In this document: in pieces, positions 40,926 to 49,993 of the stretch
Layout of the letters: each line of letters starts with the position of its first letter
Numbering within the stretch: the stretch's first letter is position 1
Assembly (NCBI GenBank): GCA_036268875.1
Contig: DATATI010000043.1
Coordinates: forward strand, 1 to 55,918
Direction: 5' to 3'
DNA length: 55,918 nucleotides
Source: Polyangia bacterium
GTDB taxonomy: Bacteria > Myxococcota_A > Polyangia > Fen-1088
The notes under the pieces: model-generated
Database searches by the model: none
The model's input: the letters and a program-made list of their open reading frames with translations, nothing else
Told to the model about the DNA's origin: nothing
Position numbers and translations under genes: made by a program

Positions 40926-42260
40926 ATGATGACACTCAAAAAAGGAGTCTTGATTTTGTTTGCGCCATTGTTCGCGGCCTGTGCCTTCGCAGAAAGCCAA
41001 ATCTCTTTAGTGCCCGACGGAGGAGCGACGACAATGAGTCCGGACGTTGGCGTCATACAGCAACAACCCGACAACCGAGATGTCGCGGTTGAGTTGCCAG
41101 CTATCGATACGGCTCCGGCCGACCGGGTCATTGACGGTAACAAACAGTCCGACTGGTGGAACCCGATGTTTTCGCTCCGACGGCGGCTGACGATCGACAT
41201 GCGCCTGACGTCAGCAGCCGACTTATCCGATTTCCCTGTTGCGCTCCGGATTCCGGCGAACACCGTCGATCCGACGGTGGCAGGTATGGCGGGCGCCGAT
41301 GTCCGGTTCGCGGACGCGGCCGGCAACGCCCTGGCCCGTGATATCGAAGTCTGGGATGGGCAGGACACTTCGATCGTCTGGTTGAAACTGCCAAAGCTGC
41401 CTATCAATGAGACAGCGCCAATTTATATGTACTACGGCGTCCAGGGCACGCCTGCGCCAGCGAACGATCGTCAGGCGGTGTGGCCTGCCCCTTACGCGGC
41501 CGTCTGGCACTTCGCGAACAATCCGCAAGATGCCACGTCGAACCACTTCGACGGCGCGACGGTGCAGGCGACGTTCGAAGCCGGCAAGCTGGGGCTAGCA
41601 GCCAAGTTCAACGGCGCCGCAAAAGACCATATCGGGCTCTCTCACGGCATCGGCATTATCAGTGGGGCCGAAGCGGTCACAGAGTCGGCGTGGGTCAAGA
41701 CCGAAGCCATTTCAACGACCAGCTTCGGCGCAATCCTGGCGGTCGGCACAGCAGACAAAACCGGAGACCTGGGTCGCACGCAGCTCTACATTTGGGGCGA
41801 AGCGGCCAGTTATCCTTACGGTGGACAGCCGCTGCGCAACGCTCTTTACGGGGAGATCAATCCCGACGAGATGCCCGGTGGCTGGGACTTTGTCGCGTCC
41901 CCGGTCGACGCGATCACGCCCGGACAGTGGCACTACGTCACAGTCGTTTTCGACGCCAAATACAAGTCGACCAGCGCCTACGTGGACGGCACGATGGTGG
42001 CGGGGCCGCTGGAAACGCCCGGCCACGGCGGAGGCGCGCCGCGGCCGGGGAATTGGACGCACACCACGTTCCCCGGCACGCCCACTGATCGGGTGGTGAT
42101 CGGCGCCTTGGAAGACCTAAGCCACGGCTTTTACGATGGTCTCATCGACGAGCTGCGGGTGGAAACAGTGGCTCGTTCGGCGCAGTGGATCGCGGCCCAG
42201 GCCATCGCGGTCACGGGAGACGCCATCACTTTGGGACCGGAGGAGCACGCGCAGCCATGA
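40926..42260 (+). CDS. DUF2341/LamG-domain lipoprotein
   Basis: Surface protein of 444 residues. The N-terminus is a lipoprotein-like signal (LFAPLFAACAF). A DUF2341 domain (about 78-190: RRLTIDMRLTSAADLSDFPV, VWLKLPKLPINETAPIYMYY) leads into a LamG/concanavalin-like jelly roll (about 195-435: YAAVWHFANNPQDATSNHFD, WHYVTVVFDAKYKSTSAYVD, FYDGLIDELRVE). This tandem is common in secreted binding proteins and often recognises glycans. It opens a run of six same-strand surface genes reaching 48193. Two adjacent ATG codons (40926, 40929) are possible starts. Confidence 0.8.
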   Translation: MMTLKKGVLILFAPLFAACAFAESQISLVPDGGATTMSPDVGVIQQQPDNRDVAVELPAIDTAPADRVIDGNKQSDWWNPMFSLRRRLTIDMRLTSAADLSDFPVALRIPANTVDPTVAGMAGADVRFADAAGNALARDIEVWDGQDTSIVWLKLPKLPINETAPIYMYYGVQGTPAPANDRQAVWPAPYAAVWHFANNPQDATSNHFDGATVQATFEAGKLGLAAKFNGAAKDHIGLSHGIGIISGAEAVTESAWVKTEAISTTSFGAILAVGTADKTGDLGRTQLYIWGEAASYPYGGQPLRNALYGEINPDEMPGGWDFVASPVDAITPGQWHYVTVVFDAKYKSTSAYVDGTMVAGPLETPGHGGGAPRPGNWTHTTFPGTPTDRVVIGALEDLSHGFYDGLIDELRVETVARSAQWIAAQAIAVTGDAITLGPEEHAQP

Positions 42261-42276
42261 TGAGCTTGTTTGCGTA

Positions 42277-43107
42277 ATGACTGTGTCGCAGACAAAGAGT
42301 TGTTTGGTGCTAGCCACACTGGCCACATTGATTGGTGTTTCAGCTTGCGCTTCCTCAGAGTCGAGCGGAGGCGGTATAGACAGCGCCGCCAAGGCAGGGT
42401 CGGGCGGCAACGGAGCGGGACAACTCGGCGGTTCGGGAGGGAATGCCGCCACGGCCGGCACCGGCGGCGCTGGCGGTGGCGCGAACGCGCCGGGGAGCAC
42501 CGGCGGAAACGGTGGCAGCGACGCTTCGACCGGCCGCGCGGACGCTGCTGGTGACGGCCCTTCCGACAGTGCCGGCGACGTTGCCGGCTTTGAGGTGATC
42601 TCCGGAACGCCCGACGGTGGTGCGTATAGCCGGACGGGCTGGACAGCACAGTCGACGCCACCCTATGCGACCGGCAGCAACGCACTGAACATGGATCTCA
42701 AGTACGCGAACGCTTTCGACGGCAACTTCAACACGCGATGGTCCATCGGCTCCGCGAATTCGCCGGCGCAGACCATCGGTGATGAATTTACGTTCGACAT
42801 GCTTGAGCCTCATGCCTTCAAGAAAGTTCTTTTTTGGGCGGGTGGTGAAAACGGCGTGAACGGTCCCGATCCGCGCGACTATCCAGGCGCGCTGGACCTC
42901 GCCACCTCGATTGATTGCCTTACGTTTGGACCAACGATCGCCAGCGGGAACGAACCGCAACCCGGTTGCAGCGCCTGCACGCATTCGTTTGTGATCACGT
43001 TGCCGACGCCGGCCGCCGCTCGCTGCGTTCGCCTGACGCTCACGAAGCGATTGCAGGCGGGCGGCCCTATCTGGTGGGCCATCTCGGAGCTGTTTGTCTA
43101 TCCCTGA
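42277..43107 (+). CDS. F5/8 type C (discoidin)-domain lipoprotein
   Basis: Lipoprotein of 276 residues, 16 bases after the LamG gene. The lipobox VSAC is near residue 24, followed by a Gly/Ala/Asn-rich linker to about residue 105. The C-terminal domain has the discoidin/F5-8C outline: NALNMDLKYANAFDGNFNTRWSI (signature A-D-x-x-x-T-W type strand), TIGDEFTFDMLEPHAFKKVLFW and a final ARCVRLTLTKRL. Such domains bind sugars or lipids. Co-transcription with its neighbours is likely. Confidence 0.75.
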   Translation: MTVSQTKSCLVLATLATLIGVSACASSESSGGGIDSAAKAGSGGNGAGQLGGSGGNAATAGTGGAGGGANAPGSTGGNGGSDASTGRADAAGDGPSDSAGDVAGFEVISGTPDGGAYSRTGWTAQSTPPYATGSNALNMDLKYANAFDGNFNTRWSIGSANSPAQTIGDEFTFDMLEPHAFKKVLFWAGGENGVNGPDPRDYPGALDLATSIDCLTFGPTIASGNEPQPGCSACTHSFVITLPTPAAARCVRLTLTKRLQAGGPIWWAISELFVYP

Positions 43108-43177
43108 GCCGCAGATTGCAAACGCTGACGCGTCGTCTTTCACGTCCACGATCAAGTCCTAATGATTGGGTGCCAAC

Positions 43178-44916
43178 ATGCCAAACCAAAGCAACCGGAA
43201 TGAATGGATCCGAGCCAATGTGTGGGCATGGCACGGCTGGGTAGCCGCGTCCGCCGCCATCGCCCTCGCCGCCTGCTCGGGCCAAATCGGGCAAGCGGGC
43301 GGCGTCGGTCCCATCGGCGGTGGCGGAACCGGCGGCACCGGCGTCGGCCCCGGCAAGTCTGCAGGCCCCGCCGCGTGTCAACAAGGTGCCTCTCTGGCGC
43401 CCGCGCGCTTGTCGCTCATCAGTGACGATCAGTACCGCAACATCGTACACGACGTCTTTGGCGTGACGTTTCCTGCCGCGACCAACGTGACGTCGCCTCC
43501 GAGTAAGACCGGCAGTTACCCGTACGACGAGAGCGCAAACCTCCAGGCGACGACCGTGCAGGAGTACCAGCGCGCCGCGGACATCGTGGCATCTCTTGTG
43601 ACGTCGATGCCCCCGTGCACGATGGGCGCGGTGAACGCCGCCTGCATGGAGACGTACCTGCGCAACACGCTGCCGCGGGCGTGGCGCCGGCCGGTGACCG
43701 ACAGCGAGATTGTCGGCCTGATGGGGATCTTCAGCATGGCGTCCGGCGAGACCCGGCAAACCCAGCTCACTATGGAAGCCGCGCTGATTCATCCGGCGTT
43801 TCTGTTCCGTACGGAGATTGGCAACGACGCGGCGACGGCCACCGGCAAGGTGCAACTGACTCCCTACGAGTTGGCTTCGGCGGTGAGCTTTGCGGTGCTC
43901 AACTCCGTGCCGGACGCCGGGCTCTGGGCAAAGGCGCAAGACGGCTCGCTGACCCAGTCCGCGGTGCTGGCGCCGAGGTAGGCCGACTCCTAACGCTGCC
44001 TGCGGTGCAGACGAATCTCATGAAGAAGGTGTCGTACTACCTGGATTTCGAGGCGCTGCCGTTTACCGAGAAAGACGCCACGGCGTATCCGAACTTCGCG
44101 TCGCTGCAGCCCGCGCTTTACGAGAGCGCGCAGATGTTCCTAAGCAGCATCGTGTGGACCGGTCACTTCAACGATCTGTTCACCACCAAGACGATCTACG
44201 CCAATCAGGCGATAGCGGCGGCCTACGGCCTTCCGCCGATCACCGGGACTGTGCTGCAGCCGATCACGCCGACGGGCGACATGTACAGCGCGGGCCTGCT
44301 TACGCAGCCGGCCCTCCTCGTGGCATCGAACACCAACGCCTCCGGCGACGATGTCATTCACCGCGGTCTTTGGGTTTACTACAACTTGCTCTGTGCCCCT
44401 GCGCTTCCGCCTCCTCCGGGGAACGCGGCGTCGGTGGCAATGTCGCTGACCGGCGAAAGCACCCGCCAGCAGGCAGCGTATCGCGATGTCGTCCAGCCCG
44501 GGGTGTCCGGGTCCGGTTGCGGGGCGGGCTGTCATGGCCGCTTCGATCCGTTCGGTCTGGTCACGATGAACTACGACAGCATCGGGCGCTACCGCACGAC
44601 TGATCCGTCGACGACCCCGCCAAACGCTCCGATCGATAGCAGCTCCGTCGTGGCGCCCGGTGTGCTCGCGGGAACGACGATGCCCACGCCGGTCTCCGGC
44701 GTGGAGGACGTCGCGCACATGTTCGTGCAGGGGCGCCAGGTCTCCGACTGTGCGGCGGACACTTTGGCGACGTATATGCTCGAACACAGCCCTGACGTCG
44801 AGGGGTCGTGCGACCTTGGGACCGTAAAGGACGGCTTCCACACCAGCGGTTCGTTTGCACAGCTGTTTGGTTCGATTCTCACGTCCCCTGCATTCGCCAC
44901 TCGGGACATCCACTAA
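43178..44916 (+). pseudogene. DUF1592-type lipoprotein gene with one frameshift
   Basis: Two frames together make one full DUF1592 protein of about 578 residues. The first (43178-43981) has lipobox LAAC, a Gly-rich linker, LSLISDDQYRNIVHDVFGV, LPRAWRRPVTDSE and HPAFLFRTE. The second continues LLTLPAVQTNLMKKVSYYLD, through CHGRFDPFGLVTMNYDSIG to a DUF1585-like end. The join is at about 43973, where GCGCCGAG would read on correctly as GCGGCCGAG; one G is missing. The Cys-His motif is CGAGCH, three residues between the Cys instead of two, unless the frame slips here too. Either a recent pseudogene or a sequencing error. It is followed 17 bases later by its DUF1552 partner. Confidence 0.8.
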
Positions 44917-44933
44917 AGCGCAAGGTGATAAAT

Positions 44934-46532
44934 ATGCGAAAATTCCAGCTGTCACGACGCGGATTGCTCGCCGGAGCGGGAGCGACCGCCATGGGAACGA
45001 TGTTGAGGCCGATGATGGCCTATGCCCAGACGGGCGTGGCGCCGCAAAGGCTGCTTTTCATCCATCGCCCAGATGGCACCACGATCGGCACATCGAACGA
45101 TGCCCGCTGGTGGCCGAGCGGAGGCACCACCGGATGGAAGGCTTCGCCGCTGCTTTCGTCGTTCACCGACGGAAAAATCGCTTCTCTGCAGAACAACATG
45201 GTCGTCCTCAAGGGCCTGAGTTGTCCGCGAAACATGAACTGGCTGGGCGACAAGCACGGCGGTGGGTTCATCGGAATGCTCACCCCGCCATTGAAAGACC
45301 TCGGGGATACGACCTTGCCCAAGCTGCCGACCTACTCGCCGTCATATCAGCTCGACCCGAACACGAAGAGCATCACGGCCTCCGACGAGTCCATCGACCA
45401 ATTGCTTCTTCGCCAGATTCCTGCGTTGAAAGGCTCGCCGTGCCCCATCCCTTCGGCGCAACTGACCTCGTCCACCGAATCTGCGGATCGGATGACCAGC
45501 ATTCCTTATGGCGGGAGTTGCGTGAGAGTCACGTCTTACACCCGGCCTCCCGCCGGCGGCCCAATGACCCAGGGTGCGACAGTCGTGCCCGTACCTGTCG
45601 CGCTATATCCCGAGGCCAGCCCGATGACGGCCTTTCAGAACTACTTCGCGTCCGGTCTGATCGGCATGACACCGGCTCAGTCCGCGCAAGCCGCAGCCGA
45701 GAACAAGAGCGTGCTCGATTTCGCTGCTTCCGGCCTTTCGGGCCTTCAGTCGCGTATTCCGAAATCGGAGATTTCCAAGGTCGTGGGAAGCCTGGACGCC
45801 ATTCGTCAGCTCGAGATGAATCTGGCTGCTTCGGCATCCATGGCTGCAGCGTGTGTGCCGCCCATGTTCGCGGGCGGCCCGATGTCGCCGATCCCAAGCA
45901 TGGTCGATTCGCAGACGTATCCGGTGTGGAAGCAGATGAAGGAAATCATCAAGACGATGTTCCTATGCGATCTGACGCGGGTCGTCTCGTTTACATTCGG
46001 GTACGGCAATTCCAGCATCCACTTTCAAAACGTCCTCCAGGATCCGGAGCTCATGGGCAAATACAAGGACACCAATGGCAACCCGATCAACGACTCCAGC
46101 GGGTGTCATGATATCTCGCACAATCAGGGGGCCGACCCGGCCAACGCCCAGTACATCATCGACAAGTACCATTGCGACAGGACCGCCGAGCTGCTTGCGG
46201 AGATGAGCACCACGCCGGACATCGGCGGAGGCACGCTGCTCGACAACACGCTCGTGGTGTTCTGGAACGAGTGCAGCAACGGGAATGTCCACGGCGCCGT
46301 CGACATGCCGGTGCTGCTCTTCGGGGGAAAGTTCCTGAACTTAAAAGGCGGCAGCTATCTGCAACTGGGAAGCGGGCAAACTGGTCATGTGGCGAACGGC
46401 ACTTACAGTAAGCCGGCGCCGCCTTACGCGAGCGATCTCTGGGTCACGACAGCTCAGGCGTGGGGTTACCCGTTGATGGGCTATGGCGACCCGAGTTGGA
46501 ATACTGGCAAGTTAAGCGGGATCTACGATTAG
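44934..46532 (+). CDS. DUF1552 protein with Tat signal
   Basis: Exported protein of 532 residues and partner of the DUF1592 gene 17 bases upstream. The Tat signal reads LSRRGLLAGAGATAMG, ending near MAYAQT. The DUF1552 blocks are QRLLFIHRPDGTTIG, NMVVLKGLSCPRN, HGGGFIGMLTP, DQLLLRQI, CDLTRVVSFTFGYG and TLVVFWNECSNGNVH. It is longer than the copy at 5837. The gene order (DUF1592 first) is the reverse of that locus. The ribosome binding site is AAGGTG before ATG 44934. Confidence 0.87.
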   Translation: MRKFQLSRRGLLAGAGATAMGTMLRPMMAYAQTGVAPQRLLFIHRPDGTTIGTSNDARWWPSGGTTGWKASPLLSSFTDGKIASLQNNMVVLKGLSCPRNMNWLGDKHGGGFIGMLTPPLKDLGDTTLPKLPTYSPSYQLDPNTKSITASDESIDQLLLRQIPALKGSPCPIPSAQLTSSTESADRMTSIPYGGSCVRVTSYTRPPAGGPMTQGATVVPVPVALYPEASPMTAFQNYFASGLIGMTPAQSAQAAAENKSVLDFAASGLSGLQSRIPKSEISKVVGSLDAIRQLEMNLAASASMAAACVPPMFAGGPMSPIPSMVDSQTYPVWKQMKEIIKTMFLCDLTRVVSFTFGYGNSSIHFQNVLQDPELMGKYKDTNGNPINDSSGCHDISHNQGADPANAQYIIDKYHCDRTAELLAEMSTTPDIGGGTLLDNTLVVFWNECSNGNVHGAVDMPVLLFGGKFLNLKGGSYLQLGSGQTGHVANGTYSKPAPPYASDLWVTTAQAWGYPLMGYGDPSWNTGKLSGIYD

Positions 46533-46801
46533 CGACTGAATTAGACAGTTAGCCCGAGCCCCGGACGCCGACTCGGGTGGTTCTATCGTTATGGGAGGGC
46601 TGTCGGAGCAGCCGGCCAGACGGCGGTACCGGAACGGGCGGTGGCCAGTGGGGGAAAACGGCGGGGACGGTGTTCGTCTGAAAGGAACGAAGGAGTCGCA
46701 CCCGTTGTGAAATGGCGGTAACCCCCGTCGGAGTTCTGTAGTGGTCATCGGGGTTGTCCTTGCTCAATTACAAGCCGAACGCCGACCAAGAGGTTGCCCG
46801 T

Positions 46802-47689
46802 ATGAGCACGAGATCACTGCCGCTGGGGCTCTTTGGTTCCGTGACCTTGGTACTGATCATTGGCGCATGTAGCGGCAGCCCTGGCACGGCCGGCTCTGCC
46901 GGAAGCGCGGGGACCGCCAGCACCGGTGCGGGCGGCATCGCGGACGCGACGAACACCGCGGGCACCTCCGGCGCTGGTGGCGGTGCCGGCGCTGGAACGA
47001 CCGGAAGTGCTGGAAGCGGAGGCAGTTCCGGCGGCTCGGCAGGAACGGCGGGAGTCGGCGGCGGGGGAGCTGGCGGCGGCGGCGCCGGTGGAACGACCAC
47101 CTGCACGAATGTCTGCACGAATGCGGCGACGCAGTGTGAGTCGGGCACGAGCCTTCAGACGTGCGGCGTCGCAGGTTCCGGCTGTAACGCCTTCGTTTCC
47201 TCGACGTGCGCAACCGGGCTCCTCTGCGAGCGCGTCGCGCCGGCCGGGTGCGCGGATCCAAACTGGGCCGAGTGGCCGATGCCCAATGGCCCGTCGGAGG
47301 TTGGGGCGGGTGCTCCGAACCCCGAGACCTATACGGACAACGGGGACAGCACGGTCACCGACACCGTCACGGGGCTCATGTGGCAGAAGGCCGTGGCGGC
47401 GAGGACCTTCCCCCCAGCCCCAGGCGGTGGCGTTCTGTCCAATGCTGATGCTCGCCACCCACAGCGACTGGCGCCTCCCACGATCATCGAGCTGACGTCC
47501 ATCGTGGATCTCGCGCAGTCAAATCCAAGCATCAACGTCACGTCTTTCCCGGCGACGCCGGCAGCAGCTTTCTGGTCTTCGTCTCTGGTGGCTGGCTCGC
47601 CGGCCTACGCGTGGAGCGTCTCCTTCAACCTCGGCAGCACGAGTTCCAGCGACATGACGACTGCGGGCAATGTACGTTGCGTGCGCTGA
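46802..47689 (+). CDS. DUF1566-domain lipoprotein with internal double frameshift
   Basis: Lipoprotein of 295 residues: lipobox IGAC near residue 20, a long Gly/Ala/Thr linker, a Cys pair region (TCTNVCTNAATQCESG, then CATGLLCERV) and a C-terminal DUF1566 domain (YTDNGDSTVTDTVTGLMWQK to VRCVR). Between about 47425 and 47474 the frame gives a non-homologous stretch (PGGGVLSNADARHPQRLAP). The neighbouring frame there reads QAVAFCPMLMLATHSDWRLP, the expected DUF1566 sequence. One extra C and one missing base, which cancel, explain it. The protein as read therefore has about 17 garbled residues. Confidence 0.75.
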   Translation: MSTRSLPLGLFGSVTLVLIIGACSGSPGTAGSAGSAGTASTGAGGIADATNTAGTSGAGGGAGAGTTGSAGSGGSSGGSAGTAGVGGGGAGGGGAGGTTTCTNVCTNAATQCESGTSLQTCGVAGSGCNAFVSSTCATGLLCERVAPAGCADPNWAEWPMPNGPSEVGAGAPNPETYTDNGDSTVTDTVTGLMWQKAVAARTFPPAPGGGVLSNADARHPQRLAPPTIIELTSIVDLAQSNPSINVTSFPATPAAAFWSSSLVAGSPAYAWSVSFNLGSTSSSDMTTAGNVRCVR

Positions 47690-47746
47690 GGACGGGATTT
47701 TCATTGTCTGGCCCTTTGCCCATGAATCTGGAAAGGAGCAGGTGAC

Positions 47747-48193
47747 ATGAACGCCATGTTTTCCCGTTTTCTCGGCGCGATCGCGCTGGTCACCGTCGTC
47801 TTGAGCGCGTCTGCCGAAGCGAACGCGCCTGCCGGGCGTTACACGATGAACGGCGGAACAGTCTTCGACACCAAGACCAAACTCACCTGGCAGCAGACGG
47901 TCCCGCCGGCGAAGTATGCTTGGGCAGCAGCCAAGACCTATTGCCAGACCCTGAGCCTCGCGGGCACCGGCTGGCGCCTTCCGACGAGGAAGGAGCTACA
48001 GACTATCGTCGACTATTCGCAGTCGAGCCCGTCGATTGATCCGACAGCTTTCCCGGCAACGCCGGCAGAAGCCTTCTGGTCTTCGTCTCCGGTGGTCGGC
48101 TCGCCGACGGTCGCGTGGAGCATCTACTTCATCATCGGCCTTACCTACAGCTTCGTCGTGACGGATCCGAACGAGGTTCGTTGCGTGCGGTGA
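47747..48193 (+). CDS. Secreted DUF1566-domain protein
   Basis: Protein of 148 residues with a signal peptide (residues 1-27, ending ASAEANA) and a single DUF1566 domain: YTMNGGTVFDTKTKLTWQQT, WAAAKTYCQTLSLAGTGWRL, TRKELQTIVDYSQSSPSIDP, AFWSSSPVVGSP, VRCVR. It is a close paralogue of the end of the upstream lipoprotein (FPATPAEAFWSSS against FPATPAAAFWSSS), so the pair arose by local duplication. DUF1566 is a C-type-lectin-like fold relative with unknown ligands. A good ribosome binding site (AAAGGAGCAGG) precedes it. Confidence 0.82.
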   Translation: MNAMFSRFLGAIALVTVVLSASAEANAPAGRYTMNGGTVFDTKTKLTWQQTVPPAKYAWAAAKTYCQTLSLAGTGWRLPTRKELQTIVDYSQSSPSIDPTAFPATPAEAFWSSSPVVGSPTVAWSIYFIIGLTYSFVVTDPNEVRCVR

Positions 48194-48249
48194 TCCACGG
48201 CCACAACACTACTCTGCGGCGGTGTCTGGCGGCGTCATTGGCCGAGATA

Positions 48250-48438
48250 TTAGATCATGTCCACTGCCTCCCGGCCTGTCGCCCCTGACCGGCCCCCCCC
48301 TCTTCCAGCGGCGGCGTCGGCCGGCTCCGCCGAGACGAGCCCGGCTTTCTTCGTCTGTCGCACGACCTCCTCGATGAATTGTCGAGCGACCTCATCTTGT
48401 ATCAGGCGGTCGGCGTCGGCTCCATTACACGTTCTCAT
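48250..48438 (-). pseudogene. Possible IS5/IS4-type transposase remnant
   Basis: The minus-strand frame contains NGADADRLIQDEVARQFIEE followed by VVRQTKKAGLVSAE. This resembles the segment that precedes the first catalytic Asp in IS5-group transposases (a region ending GLLSDEH in relatives). The similarity ends after about 38 residues and no catalytic residues remain. Weak evidence from a short match. Confidence 0.35.
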
Positions 48439-48459
48439 CGTGGGGTGTAGACTGAATGA

Positions 48460-49113
48460 ATGGGAAGAGGAAAGCGCGCGGAGCGCGCCCGCGGAAGGCG
48501 GATCTTAATAGTGCTTGTGGCCGCGCTCTCGCTTCGCGCTGGTGTCGTTCGCGCGGAGGCTATCGTACGAAACCCGTCCGAGGGTGACGGTGATTTCATG
48601 GCGCGGGTGCTGGGACCTTCGGCCGAACTCGCTCAGGGCGTCGCTCGTTCGACGGAGATCGCGCCTGGCAAGCTGACCCTGATCGGGTTCGTGAATATTC
48701 AGGACGACGGTCTGGTCGGGCACCTCTTGATCGAAAGGTCGTCCGGCCAATTCGAGCACGTGACGTTCCAAAGCTGCGATTCGGAGGGGGCAGCGCCGGA
48801 GTTGATGGCCGTGTTCTTTGCCCGGACGTCCAAAGGCAGGGGGCGCGACCTGGCCGTGCTCTGTCGCTGGGAACAGCAGCACGCGGTCGCCAATGGAATG
48901 CTCTATGGCGGCGAATTCTACCGCGCTGAAGACCGAGGCGCGAGGACCGTCGTCGAGCCTGTGGCCGAGCTGAACAAGAAGTTCAAGACGGACAACCTTG
49001 TCCATCTCAGCGAACATGGCAAGTGGGTTCAGGGCCCGAAAGCGAAGTTCAGCACGGTGACCGAGGTCAAGAGGCTGCTGACCAAGATGGGGCTCAAGCA
49101 GTCGCCTCAATAG
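48460..49113 (+). CDS. Hypothetical secreted protein
   Basis: Protein of 217 residues with a basic start (MGRGKRAERARGRR), a hydrophobic core and a likely cleavage site at VRA-EA near residue 33. The body is a mixed fold with LTLIGFVNIQDDGLVGHLLI and HVTFQSCDSEGAAPELMAVF, and a basic C-terminus (EVKRLLTKMGLKQ). No family is recognised. It overlaps the convergent GH19 gene by 7 bases at the stop codons. Confidence 0.6.
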   Translation: MGRGKRAERARGRRILIVLVAALSLRAGVVRAEAIVRNPSEGDGDFMARVLGPSAELAQGVARSTEIAPGKLTLIGFVNIQDDGLVGHLLIERSSGQFEHVTFQSCDSEGAAPELMAVFFARTSKGRGRDLAVLCRWEQQHAVANGMLYGGEFYRAEDRGARTVVEPVAELNKKFKTDNLVHLSEHGKWVQGPKAKFSTVTEVKRLLTKMGLKQSPQ

Positions 49114-49685
49114 CGGAGGCCGAACGTCGACACCGAGGAAACAATGTTCGCGAGCGTGGACCGGCAGAGCACGTCCAGCGCATATTTACGCTTGGCCTCC
49201 CGCTCGGGAAAACTCTGCAATGAGCTGTTAATGCGCTTGGACAGTGCCTGATAGGCCTCGATGTCCGCCAGCTCGTTGAGCCTGTGCTTTTCCCAGAACC
49301 ATGCTGCCGACAGAGCCGCATACACTGGAGTCGCCACCAGGTCTGGATTCTGGACGATGGCCACATTGACGTCTTTGGCGAACGCCGCGTAGTTGTCCCT
49401 GCCCGTGAGCTGGATGAGACCGCGCCCGCGGTACTTCCAGCCGTCGCCGCTGGCCGCGTCTTCGTTCCCCATTCGTTTTGCGTAGACCTTGTTCGCGAGC
49501 GCCTCGGGTTTGTTGACGTAGGGATCGGCGTCGACCTGGGTCTTGAAGGCCGAGGGGAAGACCTTGGTCAGCCGGTCAGCGTCCTTGTACCTCAAGTTCT
49601 CCTCGACGGCGTGGAGATAACTCGATTCGTGCGCGATGTGCCCCAAGAATGCCGCCATCCGCCTCGCTGACCGCGTGATCTTCAT
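49107..49685 (-). CDS. GH19 chitinase/endolysin-like protein, N-terminus frameshifted
   Basis: Protein of 192 residues from ATG 49685, a GH19-type hydrolase that would cleave peptidoglycan or chitin. The family blocks are AAFLGHIAHESSYLHAVEEN (E20 as catalytic acid), FPSAF, ANKVYAKRMGNEDAASGDGW and YRGRGLIQLTGRDNYAAF. The missing first helix (LTVTLLRQALPRVRATAAEI, WVGPLKAA) lies just upstream at about 49686-49775 in another frame, which ends in the TGA overlapping ATG 49685. No clear start codon exists for that upstream part. So the gene is either decayed at its 5' end or carries an indel near 49684. Similar enzymes are often phage-derived. Confidence 0.72.
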   Translation of the reverse strand: MKITRSARRMAAFLGHIAHESSYLHAVEENLRYKDADRLTKVFPSAFKTQVDADPYVNKPEALANKVYAKRMGNEDAASGDGWKYRGRGLIQLTGRDNYAAFAKDVNVAIVQNPDLVATPVYAALSAAWFWEKHRLNELADIEAYQALSKRINSSLQSFPEREAKRKYALDVLCRSTLANIVSSVSTFGLRY

Positions 49686-49993
49686 GCGGCTTTCAACGGT
49701 CCCACCCATATCTCCGCCGCGGTCGCGCGCACGCGTGGCAGGGCCTGGCGTAGCAGCGTGACGGTCAGCCCGCCCGACAGTGGATAGAGCTCCAGGCGTC
49801 TCCGAATGGACTTGTCGTGCTGCCACTCCGCCCGACCGACAGGCAGGCGGTGCTGGTGGTGTACGAGGTGCCTCAGCGCGGTCGCGTGGTCGTTGTGCTC
49901 TCTAGGGAAGCGCCGAGGGGACCAGCTTGTCTCCAGCCCATGTGGCGATTCTGCCCTACTTTGCAATTCTCCTGTGGATATTCAGGGACCGCG

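Noticed and set aside
46533-46801. Possible gene or IS end in the gap before the DUF1566 lipoprotein
   Set aside because: Minus-strand frames here look low-complexity and end in no recognised motif; the region is G-rich and I could not identify matching terminal repeats.
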